Below are positions 6,105 through 14,950 of a DNA stretch of 25,084 bases, one piece after another. Under the pieces are notes generated by a model. That model saw only the letters and a program-made list of their open reading frames with translations. It did no database searches and was not told the DNA's origin. The DNA is from Actinomycetales bacterium UBA1416 (GTDB lineage Bacteria > Actinomycetota > Actinomycetes > Actinomycetales > Actinomycetaceae). Numbering within the stretch: the first letter of the stretch is position 1; every line of letters begins with the position of its first letter. The stretch is taken from NCBI GenBank assembly GCA_002304945.1, contig DBPQ01000045.1, forward strand, positions 1-25,084. Reading direction: 5' to 3'. The position numbers and the translations under genes were made by a program.

Positions 6105-7711
6105 GCCTTCTCCCCCGTCCGGGGCGGGAACAGGCCCTCCTGGGCCTTCCCGCCGTGCCAGTCGAGGAGGCTGACGCGTCCGGCTCCGGTCGGGACGTTC
6201 GGGCTCTCCACGTCGGCGGGCACCCCGTGGAACGCGCCGACGGCGGCCTGCATGCCCGGGCCGCCGGGGACGTCGAGAGCGCACCCGAACTCGTCGAACT
6301 GCCGCTCGGTCTCCGGGTGGGAGGTCGGGATCACGTACCGCGACTCGTACTTCGCGATGGCGAGCAAGCGGTACATCTGGTTCAGCTTCGCTCCCGTCAT
6401 CCCGACGGCGGCCGCGATCTCCTCCTGGGGCTCGTCACCGAGGTTGATGTCCCGCATGTACGACCGCATCGCCGCCAGCCGCCGGAGCGAACGCTCCACC
6501 GGAGCGGTGTCGCCCGCGGTGAACAGCCCTGCCAGGTACTCCAGCGGGATGCGCATGGTGGACAGCGCGGTGTAGAGGTTCTTGTGGTTCTCGCCGTCGG
6601 CGCCCGACGCCGTGACGGCGTCGACCACCGGCGAGAGCGGCGGGATGTACCAGACCATCGGAAGAGTGCGGTACTCGGGGTGCAGCGGCAGCGCGACCTC
6701 GTAGGTCTCGATGAGGTCCCATATCGGGGACTCCTGCGCTGCCTCGATCCACGACGACGGCACGCCGTTGCGGCGCGCGTCCCGGATCACCTCGGGGTCG
6801 CGGGGGTTCAGGAGGATGGACCGCTGCGCCATGTACGGGTCCTTCTCGTCCTCCACGGACGCCACCTCGCCGACCCGGTCGGCGTCGTACAGGATGACGC
6901 CGAGGTAGCGGAGCCGCCCCACGCAGGTCTCCGAGCACACCGTCGGCTGGCCCACCTCGATGCGCGGGTAGCACAGCGTGCACTTCTCGGCCTTGCCGGT
7001 GACGTGGTTGAAGTACACCTTCTTGTAGGGGCACCCGGAGATGCACATGCGCCACCCACGGCACTTGTCCTGGTCCACCAGCACGATGCCGTCCTCGACC
7101 CGCTTGTACATCGCGCCCGACGGGCAGGAGGACACGCAGCTCGGGTTCAGGCAGTGCTCGCAGATCCGGGGCAGGTAGAACATGAAGGCCTGCTCGATCT
7201 CGGCCTTCACCGTCTGCTGCATCTGCTTGAGGATGGGGTCCTCGTGCATGGTCTCGAGCGAGCCGCCGAGGGAGTCGTCCCACGCCGCCGACCACGGGAT
7301 CTTCCCCATCTCCTTGCCGGTGATCTGGGAGACCGGCCGCGCGGTGGGCAGGTACTTCGAGTCCTTGGGGGCCGCGAGCAGGTTGTCGTACTCGTAGGTC
7401 CACGGCTCGTAGTAGTCCGTCATCAACGGCATGCGCGGGTTGGAGAAGATGGTGGCGAGCTTCTTCAACCGCCCCCCGGCGCGCAGCTGCAGCTTGCCCG
7501 ACCTGGTGCGAACCCAGCCGCCCTGCCACTTCTCCTGGTCCTCGTAGCCCCGCGGATAGCCGACCCCGGGCTTGGTCTCGACGTTGTTGAACCAGACGTA
7601 CTCGGTGCCGGCGCGGTTGGTCCATGCCTGCTTGCACGTGACGGAGCACGTGTGGCACCCGATGCACTTGTCGAGGTTCATCACCATCGCGATCTGTGCC
7701 ATGACCTTCAT
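6101..7711 (-). CDS. narH: Respiratory nitrate reductase beta subunit (Fe-S)
   Basis: A 536-residue electron-transfer subunit with four cysteine groups. They are C16-C19-C22-C26; C184-C187-C192-C196; C217-W220-C223-C227; and C244-C247-C259-C263. As far as I recall these are the same residue numbers as in E. coli NarH, including W220, which replaces a cysteine and makes one cluster a [3Fe-4S]. The product carries electrons from the NarI hemes to NarG on the cytoplasmic side. Its ATG overlaps the narG stop by one base (TGATG), with AGGAGG ten bases upstream; an alternative ATG three codons on is less well placed. Confidence 0.96.
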   Translation of the reverse strand: MKVMAQIAMVMNLDKCIGCHTCSVTCKQAWTNRAGTEYVWFNNVETKPGVGYPRGYEDQEKWQGGWVRTRSGKLQLRAGGRLKKLATIFSNPRMPLMTDYYEPWTYEYDNLLAAPKDSKYLPTARPVSQITGKEMGKIPWSAAWDDSLGGSLETMHEDPILKQMQQTVKAEIEQAFMFYLPRICEHCLNPSCVSSCPSGAMYKRVEDGIVLVDQDKCRGWRMCISGCPYKKVYFNHVTGKAEKCTLCYPRIEVGQPTVCSETCVGRLRYLGVILYDADRVGEVASVEDEKDPYMAQRSILLNPRDPEVIRDARRNGVPSSWIEAAQESPIWDLIETYEVALPLHPEYRTLPMVWYIPPLSPVVDAVTASGADGENHKNLYTALSTMRIPLEYLAGLFTAGDTAPVERSLRRLAAMRSYMRDINLGDEPQEEIAAAVGMTGAKLNQMYRLLAIAKYESRYVIPTSHPETERQFDEFGCALDVPGGPGMQAAVGAFHGVPADVESPNVPTGAGRVSLLDWHGGKAQEGLFPPRTGEKA

Positions 7712-10700
7712 CAGAATTCAACCTCCTGGCTGCGGCGGCGGATGACCGTGACCTCGTCACGCTGATTTCCGGTGGGGCCGATGTAGTTGAACGCGTAGGA
7801 GTGCTGCGCGTATCCGCCCACGAAGTGCGATGGCTTGACGACGATGCGCGTCAGCGAGTTGTGGATGCCGCCGCGCTTGCCTGACGTCTCGGTGACGGGC
7901 GTGCCCACGGTCCGCTCGGAGGCGTGGTACATGTAGGCCGTTCCCTCGGGGATGCGGTGCGAGACGATGGCGCGGGCCGCGACCACCCCGTTGCGGTTGT
8001 AGGCCTCGATCCAGTCGTTGTCCCGCACCCCGACCTTCGCGGCGTCCGCCGGGGACATCCAGACCACCTGGCCGCCCCGCGAGAGGGACAGCATGTGGAG
8101 GTTGTCGAAGTACTGGGAGTGGATCGCCCACTTGTTGTGGGGCGTCAGGTACCGGACCGCGACCTCCGCCTGTCCGGCCGCGTTGGTCCCGACGGTGCCG
8201 GGTGCCTGCTCGCCGTACAGCTGATGGAGGTTGAGCGGCGGCCGGAAGATGGGGAAGTTCTCCCCCATGTCCCGCATCCAGTCGTGGTCCAGGTAGAAGT
8301 GCTGCCTGCCGGTGAGCGTGTGCCACGGCTTCTTGCGCTCGACGTTGATCACGAAGGCGGAGTAGCGCCGCCCGCCGTGCTCCGAACCCGACCACTCGGG
8401 AGACGTGACCACGGGCATCGGGCGGGCCTGCGCGTCCGCCAGGGTGATCCTCGTGGCCTCCTGCTCCTCGGAGAGGTCCGCCATCCGCGTTCCGGTCCTC
8501 TTCTCCTGGTTCCGGAATCCCTGGGTCGCGAGGCGCCCGTTCGTGGTGCCGGAGAGGGCCAGCACCATCTCCGCCGCCTTGAGGTCAGTGTCGAGGAGGG
8601 CGCGGCCCTTGCCCGGCCCTCCCTCGGCGACGCCGTTCCGGGAGGCGAGGTAGCGCACTTCCTCATCGGGGTTGAACGCCACGCCCTTGGTCGCCATGCC
8701 CAGCTTGTCCACTAGCGGGCCCAGGGTGTTGAACTTCGCGAGGATCTGGGTGTAGTTGCGCTCGATCGGCACCAGCTTCGGCATCGTCACACCCGGCTTC
8801 AGCTCGGTCTCCGCCCACGGCTTCACGGTGCCGTGCGGCGTCGCGAGCTCGTCGGGCGTGTCGTGCATGAGAGGCGCGGCGACGACGTCCGTCTGGGTTC
8901 CGAGATGGGTCACCGACATCTCCGACACGAGCGCCGCCAGTGTCTGGAAGATCTGGAAGTCGGTCCGTGCCTCCCACGGCGGGTCGATCGCCGCGTTGAA
9001 GGTGTGCACGTAGGGGTGCATGTCGGTGGAGGAGAGGTCGTGCTTCTCGTACCAGGTGGCCGCCGGCAGCACGATGTCGGACAGCAGGGTGGTCGAGGTG
9101 TTGCGGAAGTCAGCCGTGAACAGCAGGTCGAGCTTGCCCACGGGGGCCTCGTCGCGCCACACCATCTCCCGCGGGCGGGACTCCTCGCCGACCTCCTTCG
9201 CCTGCACCGCGTTGTCGGTGCCCAGGAGGTGCCGCATGAAGAACTCGGCGCCCTTGGCCGAACTGCCGAACAGGTTGGTGCGCCACGAGGCGAGGATCCG
9301 GGGGAAGTTCTCCGGCGCATCCGGGTCCTCGGCGGCGAACCGCAGGCGTCCCGCCTTCAGTTCCTCGACGACGTACTCGGCCGGCGCCCTGCCCGCGTCG
9401 GCGGCCTCGGCTCCGAGCAGCAGCGGGCTGCGATCGAACGTCGGGTAGGAGGGCATCCAGCCCCGCCGCGACGCCTCGACCACCGTGTCCGCCGTCGTCA
9501 TCCCGGCGAAGGAGCCCTCCGAGAGCGGAGAGGCCACTCGATCGGCCTTGGCGCCGTCGTACCGCCACTGGTCGGTGTTGAGGTACCAGTACCCGGTGGT
9601 GATCATCTGGCGGGCGGGCCGCTGCCAGTCCAGGGCCATCGCGTACTGCGACCAACCGGTGATGGGACGCACCTTCTCCTGGCCGACGTAGTGCGCCCAG
9701 CCGCCGCCGTTCACCCCCTGGCAGCCGGTCATGGCGGTGAGCGCCAGGAAGGTCCGGTAGATCTCGTCCGAGTGGTAGAAGTGGTTGGTCCCGGCACCCA
9801 TCACGATCATGGAGCGGCCGTCGGTGTCGACGGCGTTCTGCGCGAACTCGCGTCCGATGCGGATTGCGGCCGCCGCCGGCACTCCCGTGTGCTCCTCCTG
9901 CCACGCGGGGGTCCCCGGGGTGGAGGCGTCGTCGTACCCGGTCGGCCACTCACCGGGCAGGCCCTTCCGCTTCACCGCGTACTGCGCGAGCATCAGGTCA
10001 TAGACGGTGGTGACGAGGTGACCGGCGATCTCCTTCACCGGCACGCCACGGCGCACGATGCCGGCACCGATGGAGCCGTTCGGGGCGGATTCGGTGAGGT
10101 CGAACCGGGGTAGGAGAACCTCGGCGGTCTTCGCACCGCCGAAGCCGAGGATGCCCTTGGAACCGGCGAGGTCCTGGACGGACAGCACCGGGTCCACGCC
10201 GGCGAGTTCCAGGTTCCACTTGCCCATGCCGTCGGGGCCGAAGCGGTCGGCGAGGGTCCCGCCCGGATCCGCCGGCTTCCCGTCGCTGTTCAGGACGAGG
10301 GCACGGAACGCCGCGTTCTCCTTCGCGGCGAGGTCACCACCGAGGTCGGCCGCAGTGAGGAACTTGCCCGGAACGTAGGCCCCGTCGCGCTTCTCCAGGC
10401 GGACGAGGAACGGCGCATCCGTGTAGCGCGTCATGTACTCCATGAACCGAGGCGTGCGTTGCGCGACGTGGAACTCGTTGAGGATCACGTGCCCCATGGC
10501 CATGCCGAGGGCGCCGTCCGTGCCGGGGTGGATCCGCAGCCACTCATCCGCGAACTTGGTGTTGTCGGCGTAGTCCGGGGAGACTGCCACCACCTTCTGG
10601 CCGTGGTAGCGCGCCTCCGTCATGAAGTGCGCGTCCGGCGTGCGGGTCAGCGGGATGTTGGAGCCCCACATGATGAGGTAGCCGGAGTTGTACCAGTCGG

Positions 10701-11454
10701 CGGACTCCGGAACATCGGTCTGGTCCCCGAACACCTGCGGGGAGGCCATCGGGAGGTCGGCGTACCAGTCGTAGAAGGACAGCATCACGCCGCCGAGCAG
10801 TTCGTAGAACCGCGAGCCCGCACCGTAGGAGATCATCGACATCGCGGGGATCACGGTGAAGCCCGCGAGCCGGTCCGGCCCGTACCTCTTGATCGTGTAG
10901 ACGTGCGCCGCCGCGATGATCTCGGCCGCCTCCGGCCAGGTGACGCGGACCATGCCTCCCTTGCCACGCGCCGACTTGTAGGCCGCGGCCTTGGCCGGGT
11001 CCTCGACGACGTCCCGCCACGCCAGCACCGGGTCGCCCAGCCGCTTCCTGGCCTCGCGGTACAGGTCGAGGAGCGCGGAGCGGACGTGGGGATAGCGGAT
11101 CCGGGTCGGCGAGTACGTGTACCACGAGAAGGCGGCGCCCCGGGGACAGCCACGGGGCTCGTACTCGGGCATGTCGGAGCCGATCGAGGGGTAGTCGGTC
11201 TGCTGGGACTCCCAGGTGATCACGCCGTCCTTGACGTAGACCTTCCAGGAGCAGGACCCGGTGCAGTTCACCCCGTGGGTGGAGCGCACCACCTTGTCGT
11301 AGGACCAACGGTCGCGGTAGAAGTCGTCGGCCTCGCGTCCACCCTCCAGGAAGATCTGGCGGGCGTCCTCCGAGGCCTTTCCCTGGCGGAGGTAGGTCCC
11401 GAGCCGGAAGAGGCCTGCGGCGTTCTCCGGGGCGTACACAGCCTTGGCATCCAT
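7711..11454 (-). CDS. narG: Respiratory nitrate reductase alpha subunit (Mo-bis-MGD catalytic)
   Basis: A 1247-residue molybdoenzyme, the same length as E. coli NarG, that reduces nitrate to nitrite in the cytoplasm. The FS0 [4Fe-4S] ligands are H60, C64, C68 (STHGVNCTGSCSW) and C103 (EPRGCPRG), each offset by 11 from the E. coli residues. With the same offset the molybdenum ligand Asp is D233 in the YADLPMASPQ segment, followed by the family signature QTDVPESADWYNS. No Tat signal is visible, as expected for a cytoplasm-facing subunit. AAAGGAG stands at good distance before the ATG, and the gene follows narK by 15 bp. No frameshift or missing domain is seen. Confidence 0.97.
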   Translation of the reverse strand: MDAKAVYAPENAAGLFRLGTYLRQGKASEDARQIFLEGGREADDFYRDRWSYDKVVRSTHGVNCTGSCSWKVYVKDGVITWESQQTDYPSIGSDMPEYEPRGCPRGAAFSWYTYSPTRIRYPHVRSALLDLYREARKRLGDPVLAWRDVVEDPAKAAAYKSARGKGGMVRVTWPEAAEIIAAAHVYTIKRYGPDRLAGFTVIPAMSMISYGAGSRFYELLGGVMLSFYDWYADLPMASPQVFGDQTDVPESADWYNSGYLIMWGSNIPLTRTPDAHFMTEARYHGQKVVAVSPDYADNTKFADEWLRIHPGTDGALGMAMGHVILNEFHVAQRTPRFMEYMTRYTDAPFLVRLEKRDGAYVPGKFLTAADLGGDLAAKENAAFRALVLNSDGKPADPGGTLADRFGPDGMGKWNLELAGVDPVLSVQDLAGSKGILGFGGAKTAEVLLPRFDLTESAPNGSIGAGIVRRGVPVKEIAGHLVTTVYDLMLAQYAVKRKGLPGEWPTGYDDASTPGTPAWQEEHTGVPAAAAIRIGREFAQNAVDTDGRSMIVMGAGTNHFYHSDEIYRTFLALTAMTGCQGVNGGGWAHYVGQEKVRPITGWSQYAMALDWQRPARQMITTGYWYLNTDQWRYDGAKADRVASPLSEGSFAGMTTADTVVEASRRGWMPSYPTFDRSPLLLGAEAADAGRAPAEYVVEELKAGRLRFAAEDPDAPENFPRILASWRTNLFGSSAKGAEFFMRHLLGTDNAVQAKEVGEESRPREMVWRDEAPVGKLDLLFTADFRNTSTTLLSDIVLPAATWYEKHDLSSTDMHPYVHTFNAAIDPPWEARTDFQIFQTLAALVSEMSVTHLGTQTDVVAAPLMHDTPDELATPHGTVKPWAETELKPGVTMPKLVPIERNYTQILAKFNTLGPLVDKLGMATKGVAFNPDEEVRYLASRNGVAEGGPGKGRALLDTDLKAAEMVLALSGTTNGRLATQGFRNQEKRTGTRMADLSEEQEATRITLADAQARPMPVVTSPEWSGSEHGGRRYSAFVINVERKKPWHTLTGRQHFYLDHDWMRDMGENFPIFRPPLNLHQLYGEQAPGTVGTNAAGQAEVAVRYLTPHNKWAIHSQYFDNLHMLSLSRGGQVVWMSPADAAKVGVRDNDWIEAYNRNGVVAARAIVSHRIPEGTAYMYHASERTVGTPVTETSGKRGGIHNSLTRIVVKPSHFVGGYAQHSYAFNYIGPTGNQRDEVTVIRRRSQEVEF

Positions 11455-11469
11455 GTGAAAACTCCTTTG

Positions 11470-12804
11470 TCAGCCGGGGAACGGCGCGTGCGGACGGGCG
11501 TAGTAGATCCAGGTGAGGACGGTGCAGATCGCGAAGAAGATCACGCACCCGATGAAGAACGGCTGGCCGCCGAAGCTCGCGAGGCCGACACCCACGACGA
11601 AGGGACCGAACGCGGCGATCGCCGCCGTCCAGCCGATCACGCCTCCTGCCTGGCGCGGCGGCATGATCATGGGCATCTGCTTGAAGGTGCCCGCGTTGCC
11701 GACTCCGGCAAAGAAGAAGAGCGCGAGCATCGCCCACAGGAACACAGTGAACTCATCAGGCGATGCCGGACTGAGCCGGGTTGCCGCAACTGCTGCGGAC
11801 GCGGTCATGCCCACGCCGCTGACAAAGGTCCAGAGTGCACCGCCGTAGCGGTCGCACAGAGGCCCGAAGGCCACGCGGGAGGCCGAGCCGATGAGGGGTC
11901 CGTAGAACGCGTAGTTGAGCCCCAGGGGCAGAGTGGTGGGGTCCATGGTCTCCGCGAAGGGAGACGACGGCCCGAAGGTGTTGTTGATGAGGAGGGCCGT
12001 CTGGGCGGCGAAGCCGGAGAACGCTCCGAAGGTCATGAGGTAGATCAGCGTGAGGATCCAGGTGTTGTTGTTCCCGAAGATGTCCATCTGCTGACGGAAG
12101 TTGGCCTTGATCGGAACGTCCTTGAGGACCAGGAAGGCGACCACGGCGGCGGCGATGGTCCACGGGACGAGGACGATGCCGATGTTGTGGAGGTAGAGCG
12201 GTTCACCCTCGGTGGTGGTCTGGGGCGCGAGGAACAAGGTGCCGGGGAGTCCGAACCCGACGATCCAGGGGCCGAGGAACTGGATGAGGGACACCCCGAA
12301 GTTGCCGACGCCCGCCTGGATCCCCAGCGCCGTTCCCGCCATGCGTTTCGGGAAGAAGTACCCCGTCGAGGGCATGTACCCCGAGAACGCGCCCCCGCCG
12401 ATACCTGTGAGGAAGGCGAGCAGCAGGAGGACGACGTAGGGCGTCTCGGGGTTCCGCACGGCGAAGAACCACGCGAGCATCGGGATCGCCATGAGGAGAG
12501 AGGTGTAACCGACGAGCTTCCGGGTACCCAGGATCGGTGGGAGGAACATGTAGCCCAGCCGCAACATCCCGCCGGCAAGACCGGGAGTGGCCGCGAGCCA
12601 GTACAGCTGGCCCTTGGTGAGGTCGAAGCCGATCATGGTGAGGCGTGGCGCGATGGCGGACACGAGGAACCACGTGCAGAAGGCCATGGTGAGCGAGAAC
12701 GTCGTCACCCACAGGGTCCGCCAGGCGATGCCCTTGTCCCAGGTCTCCTCGTGCTCCGGATCCCATCCCTGGAGCACCCGCCCGCTGGTGTCCAACGCGC
12801 TCAT
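11470..12804 (-). CDS. narK: NarK2-like nitrate/nitrite antiporter (MFS), promoter-proximal copy
   Basis: A 444-residue, 12-helix major facilitator protein. Binding-site arginines are R82 (GMLRLGYMFLPPILGTRK, close in form to E. coli NarK) and R310 (GSASRVAFGPLCDRYGG). Nitrate signatures are AGVGNFGVS near residue 165 and GVGNAGTFKQMPMIMPP in the C-terminal half. By analogy with E. coli NarK it should exchange cytoplasmic nitrite for external nitrate. The ATG at 12804 has GGAGG seven bases upstream. The open frame extends to 12924, but that extension covers the promoter region and lacks family character. It is the first gene of the nar operon, so transport and reduction are made together. Confidence 0.9.
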   Translation of the reverse strand: MSALDTSGRVLQGWDPEHEETWDKGIAWRTLWVTTFSLTMAFCTWFLVSAIAPRLTMIGFDLTKGQLYWLAATPGLAGGMLRLGYMFLPPILGTRKLVGYTSLLMAIPMLAWFFAVRNPETPYVVLLLLAFLTGIGGGAFSGYMPSTGYFFPKRMAGTALGIQAGVGNFGVSLIQFLGPWIVGFGLPGTLFLAPQTTTEGEPLYLHNIGIVLVPWTIAAAVVAFLVLKDVPIKANFRQQMDIFGNNNTWILTLIYLMTFGAFSGFAAQTALLINNTFGPSSPFAETMDPTTLPLGLNYAFYGPLIGSASRVAFGPLCDRYGGALWTFVSGVGMTASAAVAATRLSPASPDEFTVFLWAMLALFFFAGVGNAGTFKQMPMIMPPRQAGGVIGWTAAIAAFGPFVVGVGLASFGGQPFFIGCVIFFAICTVLTWIYYARPHAPFPG

Positions 12805-12833
12805 CTCATCGCCTCCGCAACGCTGCAGAACTA

Positions 12834-12851
12834 GTACGGAGCCAACCGTAC
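12834..12851. promoter_or_regulatory. 18-bp palindrome in the nar promoter region
   Basis: GTACGG-N6-CCGTAC is a perfect dyad with 6-bp arms, centred about 38 bp upstream of the first nar ATG. It overlaps the only -10-like sequences I find (TACTAG or TACGGT on the minus strand). No good -35 accompanies them, so the promoter may need an activator. The position suits a repressor site; the ArnR-like regulator of the operon is the obvious candidate, but nothing in the sequence ties them directly. Confidence 0.5.
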
Positions 12852-12889
12852 AATTCCGGCAGGTCCGGCCTCTCGCAATTCGTTCGCGT

Positions 12890-12902
12890 GGTCGGACCGA
12901 CC
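12890..12902. promoter_or_regulatory. 13-bp palindrome upstream of the nar operon
   Basis: GGTCGG-A-CCGACC is a perfect odd-length dyad about 53 bp (centre to centre) upstream of the 12834-12851 palindrome. An imperfect extension (GGACC at 12895-12899 with GGTCC at 12906-12910) overlaps it. It could bind an activator of the nar operon or the TetR protein encoded further upstream. A separate 10-bp dyad, GACCTAGGTC at 12937-12946, abuts the mobA stop. Confidence 0.35.
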
Positions 12903-12946
12903 GTTGGTCCGGAAATCGCCCCACCCGGCTTCCTGGGACCTAGGTC

Positions 12947-13519
12947 TCATTCGCCGAGCTGGGCGAGATCCTCCCAGGTGTCGACGTCCCTGCCGAGGTC
13001 CCCGACGTCCACCGGCACGGGTGCCAGAGGCCCGAGCAGCCGCCGGGCGGAGATGTCGCGCGCACCGCGCTCGTCACGGATCCGCGCCGCCAGGCGGTCG
13101 AACCGGTAGATCGCCAGCAGGTACTCCGTGAAGCCGGCTCGCGCGGCGGCTGCGCCGCCGACGTCGTCGCTGAGCGCCTCCAGCAGCAGCGGCAGTGCCC
13201 GGGCGGAGCGCGGGGCGTCGCAGGTGAGCACCGCCACGAGGTCCCCCTCCCCGAGCACGGCGAGCGCCGCGGCCACGCCCGCCGACGGCCCACCCCCCGG
13301 GGGCTCCTCCAGCGTGCGCCGCACCCCGTCCGGCACGTTCACCGTGTCCGGCGCCACCACCACCGTGCGGCCGAGCGTGACGGCGGGATGGTCCCAGTCC
13401 GCGAGGTCTCCGAGGATGTGGTCCAGGAGTCGCGCTCCTCCCACCACGAGGTCGGCCTTGGAGAGGCCCCCGAGTCGCCGCCCCCGGCCGCCGGCGAGGA
13501 CGACGACGTCGAGGATCAC
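12947..13519 (-). CDS. mobA: Molybdenum cofactor guanylyltransferase MobA
   Basis: A 190-residue NTP-transferase fold protein. The N-terminal nucleotide-binding loop LAGGRGRRLGGLSKADL (residues 8-24) is the MobA version of LAGG-x-S/G-x-R-M-GG-x-x-K. A metal-site motif LTCDAP follows mid-protein, and PPGGGPSAG lies between them. MobA attaches GMP to molybdopterin to give the (bis-)MGD cofactor that NarG needs, so its position immediately upstream of the nar operon makes functional sense. The start is GTG, overlapping the TetR-gene stop by 4 bp (GTGA). Related nucleotidyltransferases such as CofC or GlmU-type enzymes are less likely given the loop sequence and the context. Confidence 0.82.
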   Translation of the reverse strand: MILDVVVLAGGRGRRLGGLSKADLVVGGARLLDHILGDLADWDHPAVTLGRTVVVAPDTVNVPDGVRRTLEEPPGGGPSAGVAAALAVLGEGDLVAVLTCDAPRSARALPLLLEALSDDVGGAAAARAGFTEYLLAIYRFDRLAARIRDERGARDISARRLLGPLAPVPVDVGDLGRDVDTWEDLAQLGE

Positions 13520-14142
13520 GCCTCGGCGCCCTCGGTGTAGAGCGCCTCACCGGGCCGGTTGCCCCAGCCGTCCGCGAACCAGCCCGGCAACGTGGTGCGC
13601 CAGAGGTCGATCATGGCCTCGACGTCGTCACTCTCCCCGAGGGCGATCCGCTCGGCGACCATGAGGGTGGCGCCGGCGATGGCGGCACCCGCGGCGGCCG
13701 CGTCCACGGGGGCACCGGTGAACCGGAGGCAGTTCTCCGCCGCTGAGGTGAAGCGGCCGGTGAGGCCGTCCGCCATCGCCCGCTGGAAGCGGAGGTCGCC
13801 GTCCGTGCCCAGCAGCCTCCGGTAGGTGAGCCGGTCGTCCAGCACGGCGGTGAAGACGCGCCGCACGGCCTCCCGGTACACCTGCGGCGTCTCCTCGAAG
13901 CCGAACCGGGAGCCCGGGGGGATCGCGATGAGGTCGTCGACGACGTCGGCGAACGCCTGCCCGACGAAGTCGGAGACGGTCGCGTAGTGCTTGTAGAACG
14001 TGGTCCGGTGGATCGCGGCCTCACGGCAGAGCTCGGCGACCGTGATCTCGGAGATGGGCTTCCGCCGGATCAGGGTGAGGATCGCTCGGTGGAGGGCGGC
14101 GCGTGTCCTTCGGCCACGCGGATCCATGCCGGGAGGTGCCAT
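13516..14142 (-). CDS. TetR-family transcriptional regulator
   Basis: A 208-residue TetR regulator. The DNA-binding domain is at about residues 11-58: RRTRAALHRAILTLIRRKPI, then ITVAELCREAAIHRTTFYKHY, with the family's characteristic T-FY-HY end of the recognition helix. The C-terminal ligand domain is helical and has no recognisable ligand signature. The ATG at 14142 was chosen by fit with family length; in-frame ATGs at 14160 and 14127 are possible and none has a strong ribosome site. It is translationally coupled to mobA, an unusual partner, which suggests control of cofactor supply, although autoregulation alone would also explain the arrangement. Confidence 0.8.
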   Translation of the reverse strand: MAPPGMDPRGRRTRAALHRAILTLIRRKPISEITVAELCREAAIHRTTFYKHYATVSDFVGQAFADVVDDLIAIPPGSRFGFEETPQVYREAVRRVFTAVLDDRLTYRRLLGTDGDLRFQRAMADGLTGRFTSAAENCLRFTGAPVDAAAAGAAIAGATLMVAERIALGESDDVEAMIDLWRTTLPGWFADGWGNRPGEALYTEGAEA

Positions 14143-14185
14143 GCCGCCATTGTGGCGCATCCCATGGGAACCCGCCCGTACTGGC

Positions 14186-14950
14186 TCAGCGCCAGGGCCC
14201 TCGTGCGCCGAGCACCCGGATCGCGGTGGACGGCACGTCCGTGACCAGCCCGTCGACACCGAGGTCGAGGAGCCGCACCATCTCGGCAGGGTCGTCCACC
14301 GTCCAGACGTGCACCTCGAGGCCGAGCGAGTGCGCGAGGTCCAGCAGACGAGCAGTGACCACGGGGATACCGCGGTGGCGGAGCGGCACCTGGAGACAGG
14401 TGGGGGCGAGGGGCCTCCGGGCGGCGAGCGCCGCGCCGCGCGGGAGGCGGGACAGCGCCACGAGACGTGCGGTCTCGCTCTGGCCGGTCGAGGTCGACAC
14501 TCCCGGCGCGAGGGCGCGGATGCGGGCGAGCCGCGTGTCGGAGAAGGAGGCGAGGCCGATCCGCTCCAGGTTCCGGCGGGCGAGTTCCGCCAGCGGCGCC
14601 ACGACGTCGTCGGACTTCGCATCGACGTTGAAGCGCAGCTCCGGGAAGGAGGCGAGGGCCTCGTCCAGGCGGACGGGCGGCGAACCCGAGTGGTCCGCGA
14701 TGGAGGAGAGTTCCCGCCACGTGAGGTCGGCGATCTCCGCCCTGACGCCGGTCAGGCGGCCGAGGTTCGCGTCGTGGTGGAGGACGACGACGCCGTCGCG
14801 GGTGGCGTGGGCGTCCGTCTCGAGGTAGGTGACCCCGAGCCGACGGGTGTGCTCGATCGCGGCGAGCGAGTTCTCGACGACCTCGGTCGAGCCCCCGCGG
14901 TGTGCGAGGAGGACCGGGCCGTCCCCGGCGAGGTACGGGTGGGTCAGCAC
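14186..14950 (-). CDS. Glycerophosphodiester phosphodiesterase
   Basis: A 254-residue TIM-barrel enzyme of the GDPD family, which hydrolyses deacylated phospholipid headgroups (glycerophosphodiesters) to glycerol-3-phosphate and an alcohol. Visible catalytic residues are H17-R18 (LLAHRGGS), E44 and D46 (YLETDAHAT), H59-D60 (VLHHDANL) and K113 (NVDAKSDD). The C-terminal EVHVWTVDDP and GVDGLVTDVP strands are family-typical. No signal peptide is seen, so a cytoplasmic location is likely. The start is a GTG at 14950 that overlaps the upstream peptidase stop by 7 bp; the long upstream extension of the frame is non-coding. A short dyad (CTGGC 14181-14185, GCCAG 14191-14195) surrounds its stop codon. 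Confidence 0.85.
   Translation of the reverse strand: MLTHPYLAGDGPVLLAHRGGSTEVVENSLAAIEHTRRLGVTYLETDAHATRDGVVVLHHDANLGRLTGVRAEIADLTWRELSSIADHSGSPPVRLDEALASFPELRFNVDAKSDDVVAPLAELARRNLERIGLASFSDTRLARIRALAPGVSTSTGQSETARLVALSRLPRGAALAARRPLAPTCLQVPLRHRGIPVVTARLLDLAHSLGLEVHVWTVDDPAEMVRLLDLGVDGLVTDVPSTAIRVLGARGPWR

Noticed and set aside
5439..6284. Longer NarJ with 60 extra N-terminal residues
   Set aside because: The extension is Arg/Pro-rich, lies inside narH, and the internal ATG at 6104 has a good ribosome site and an ATGA overlap.
10459..12834. Long plus-strand open frame (791 codons) opposite narG and narK
   Set aside because: Arg/Gly/Pro/His-rich translation without domains, caused by high GC at third positions of the genuine minus-strand genes. 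The same applies to the long frames at 5798-7765, 16126-18252 and 20507-22642.
12805..12946. FNR/CRP-type half-sites in the nar promoter region
   Set aside because: No TTGAT-N4-ATCAA or TGTGA-N6-TCACA-like sequence is present in the gap.
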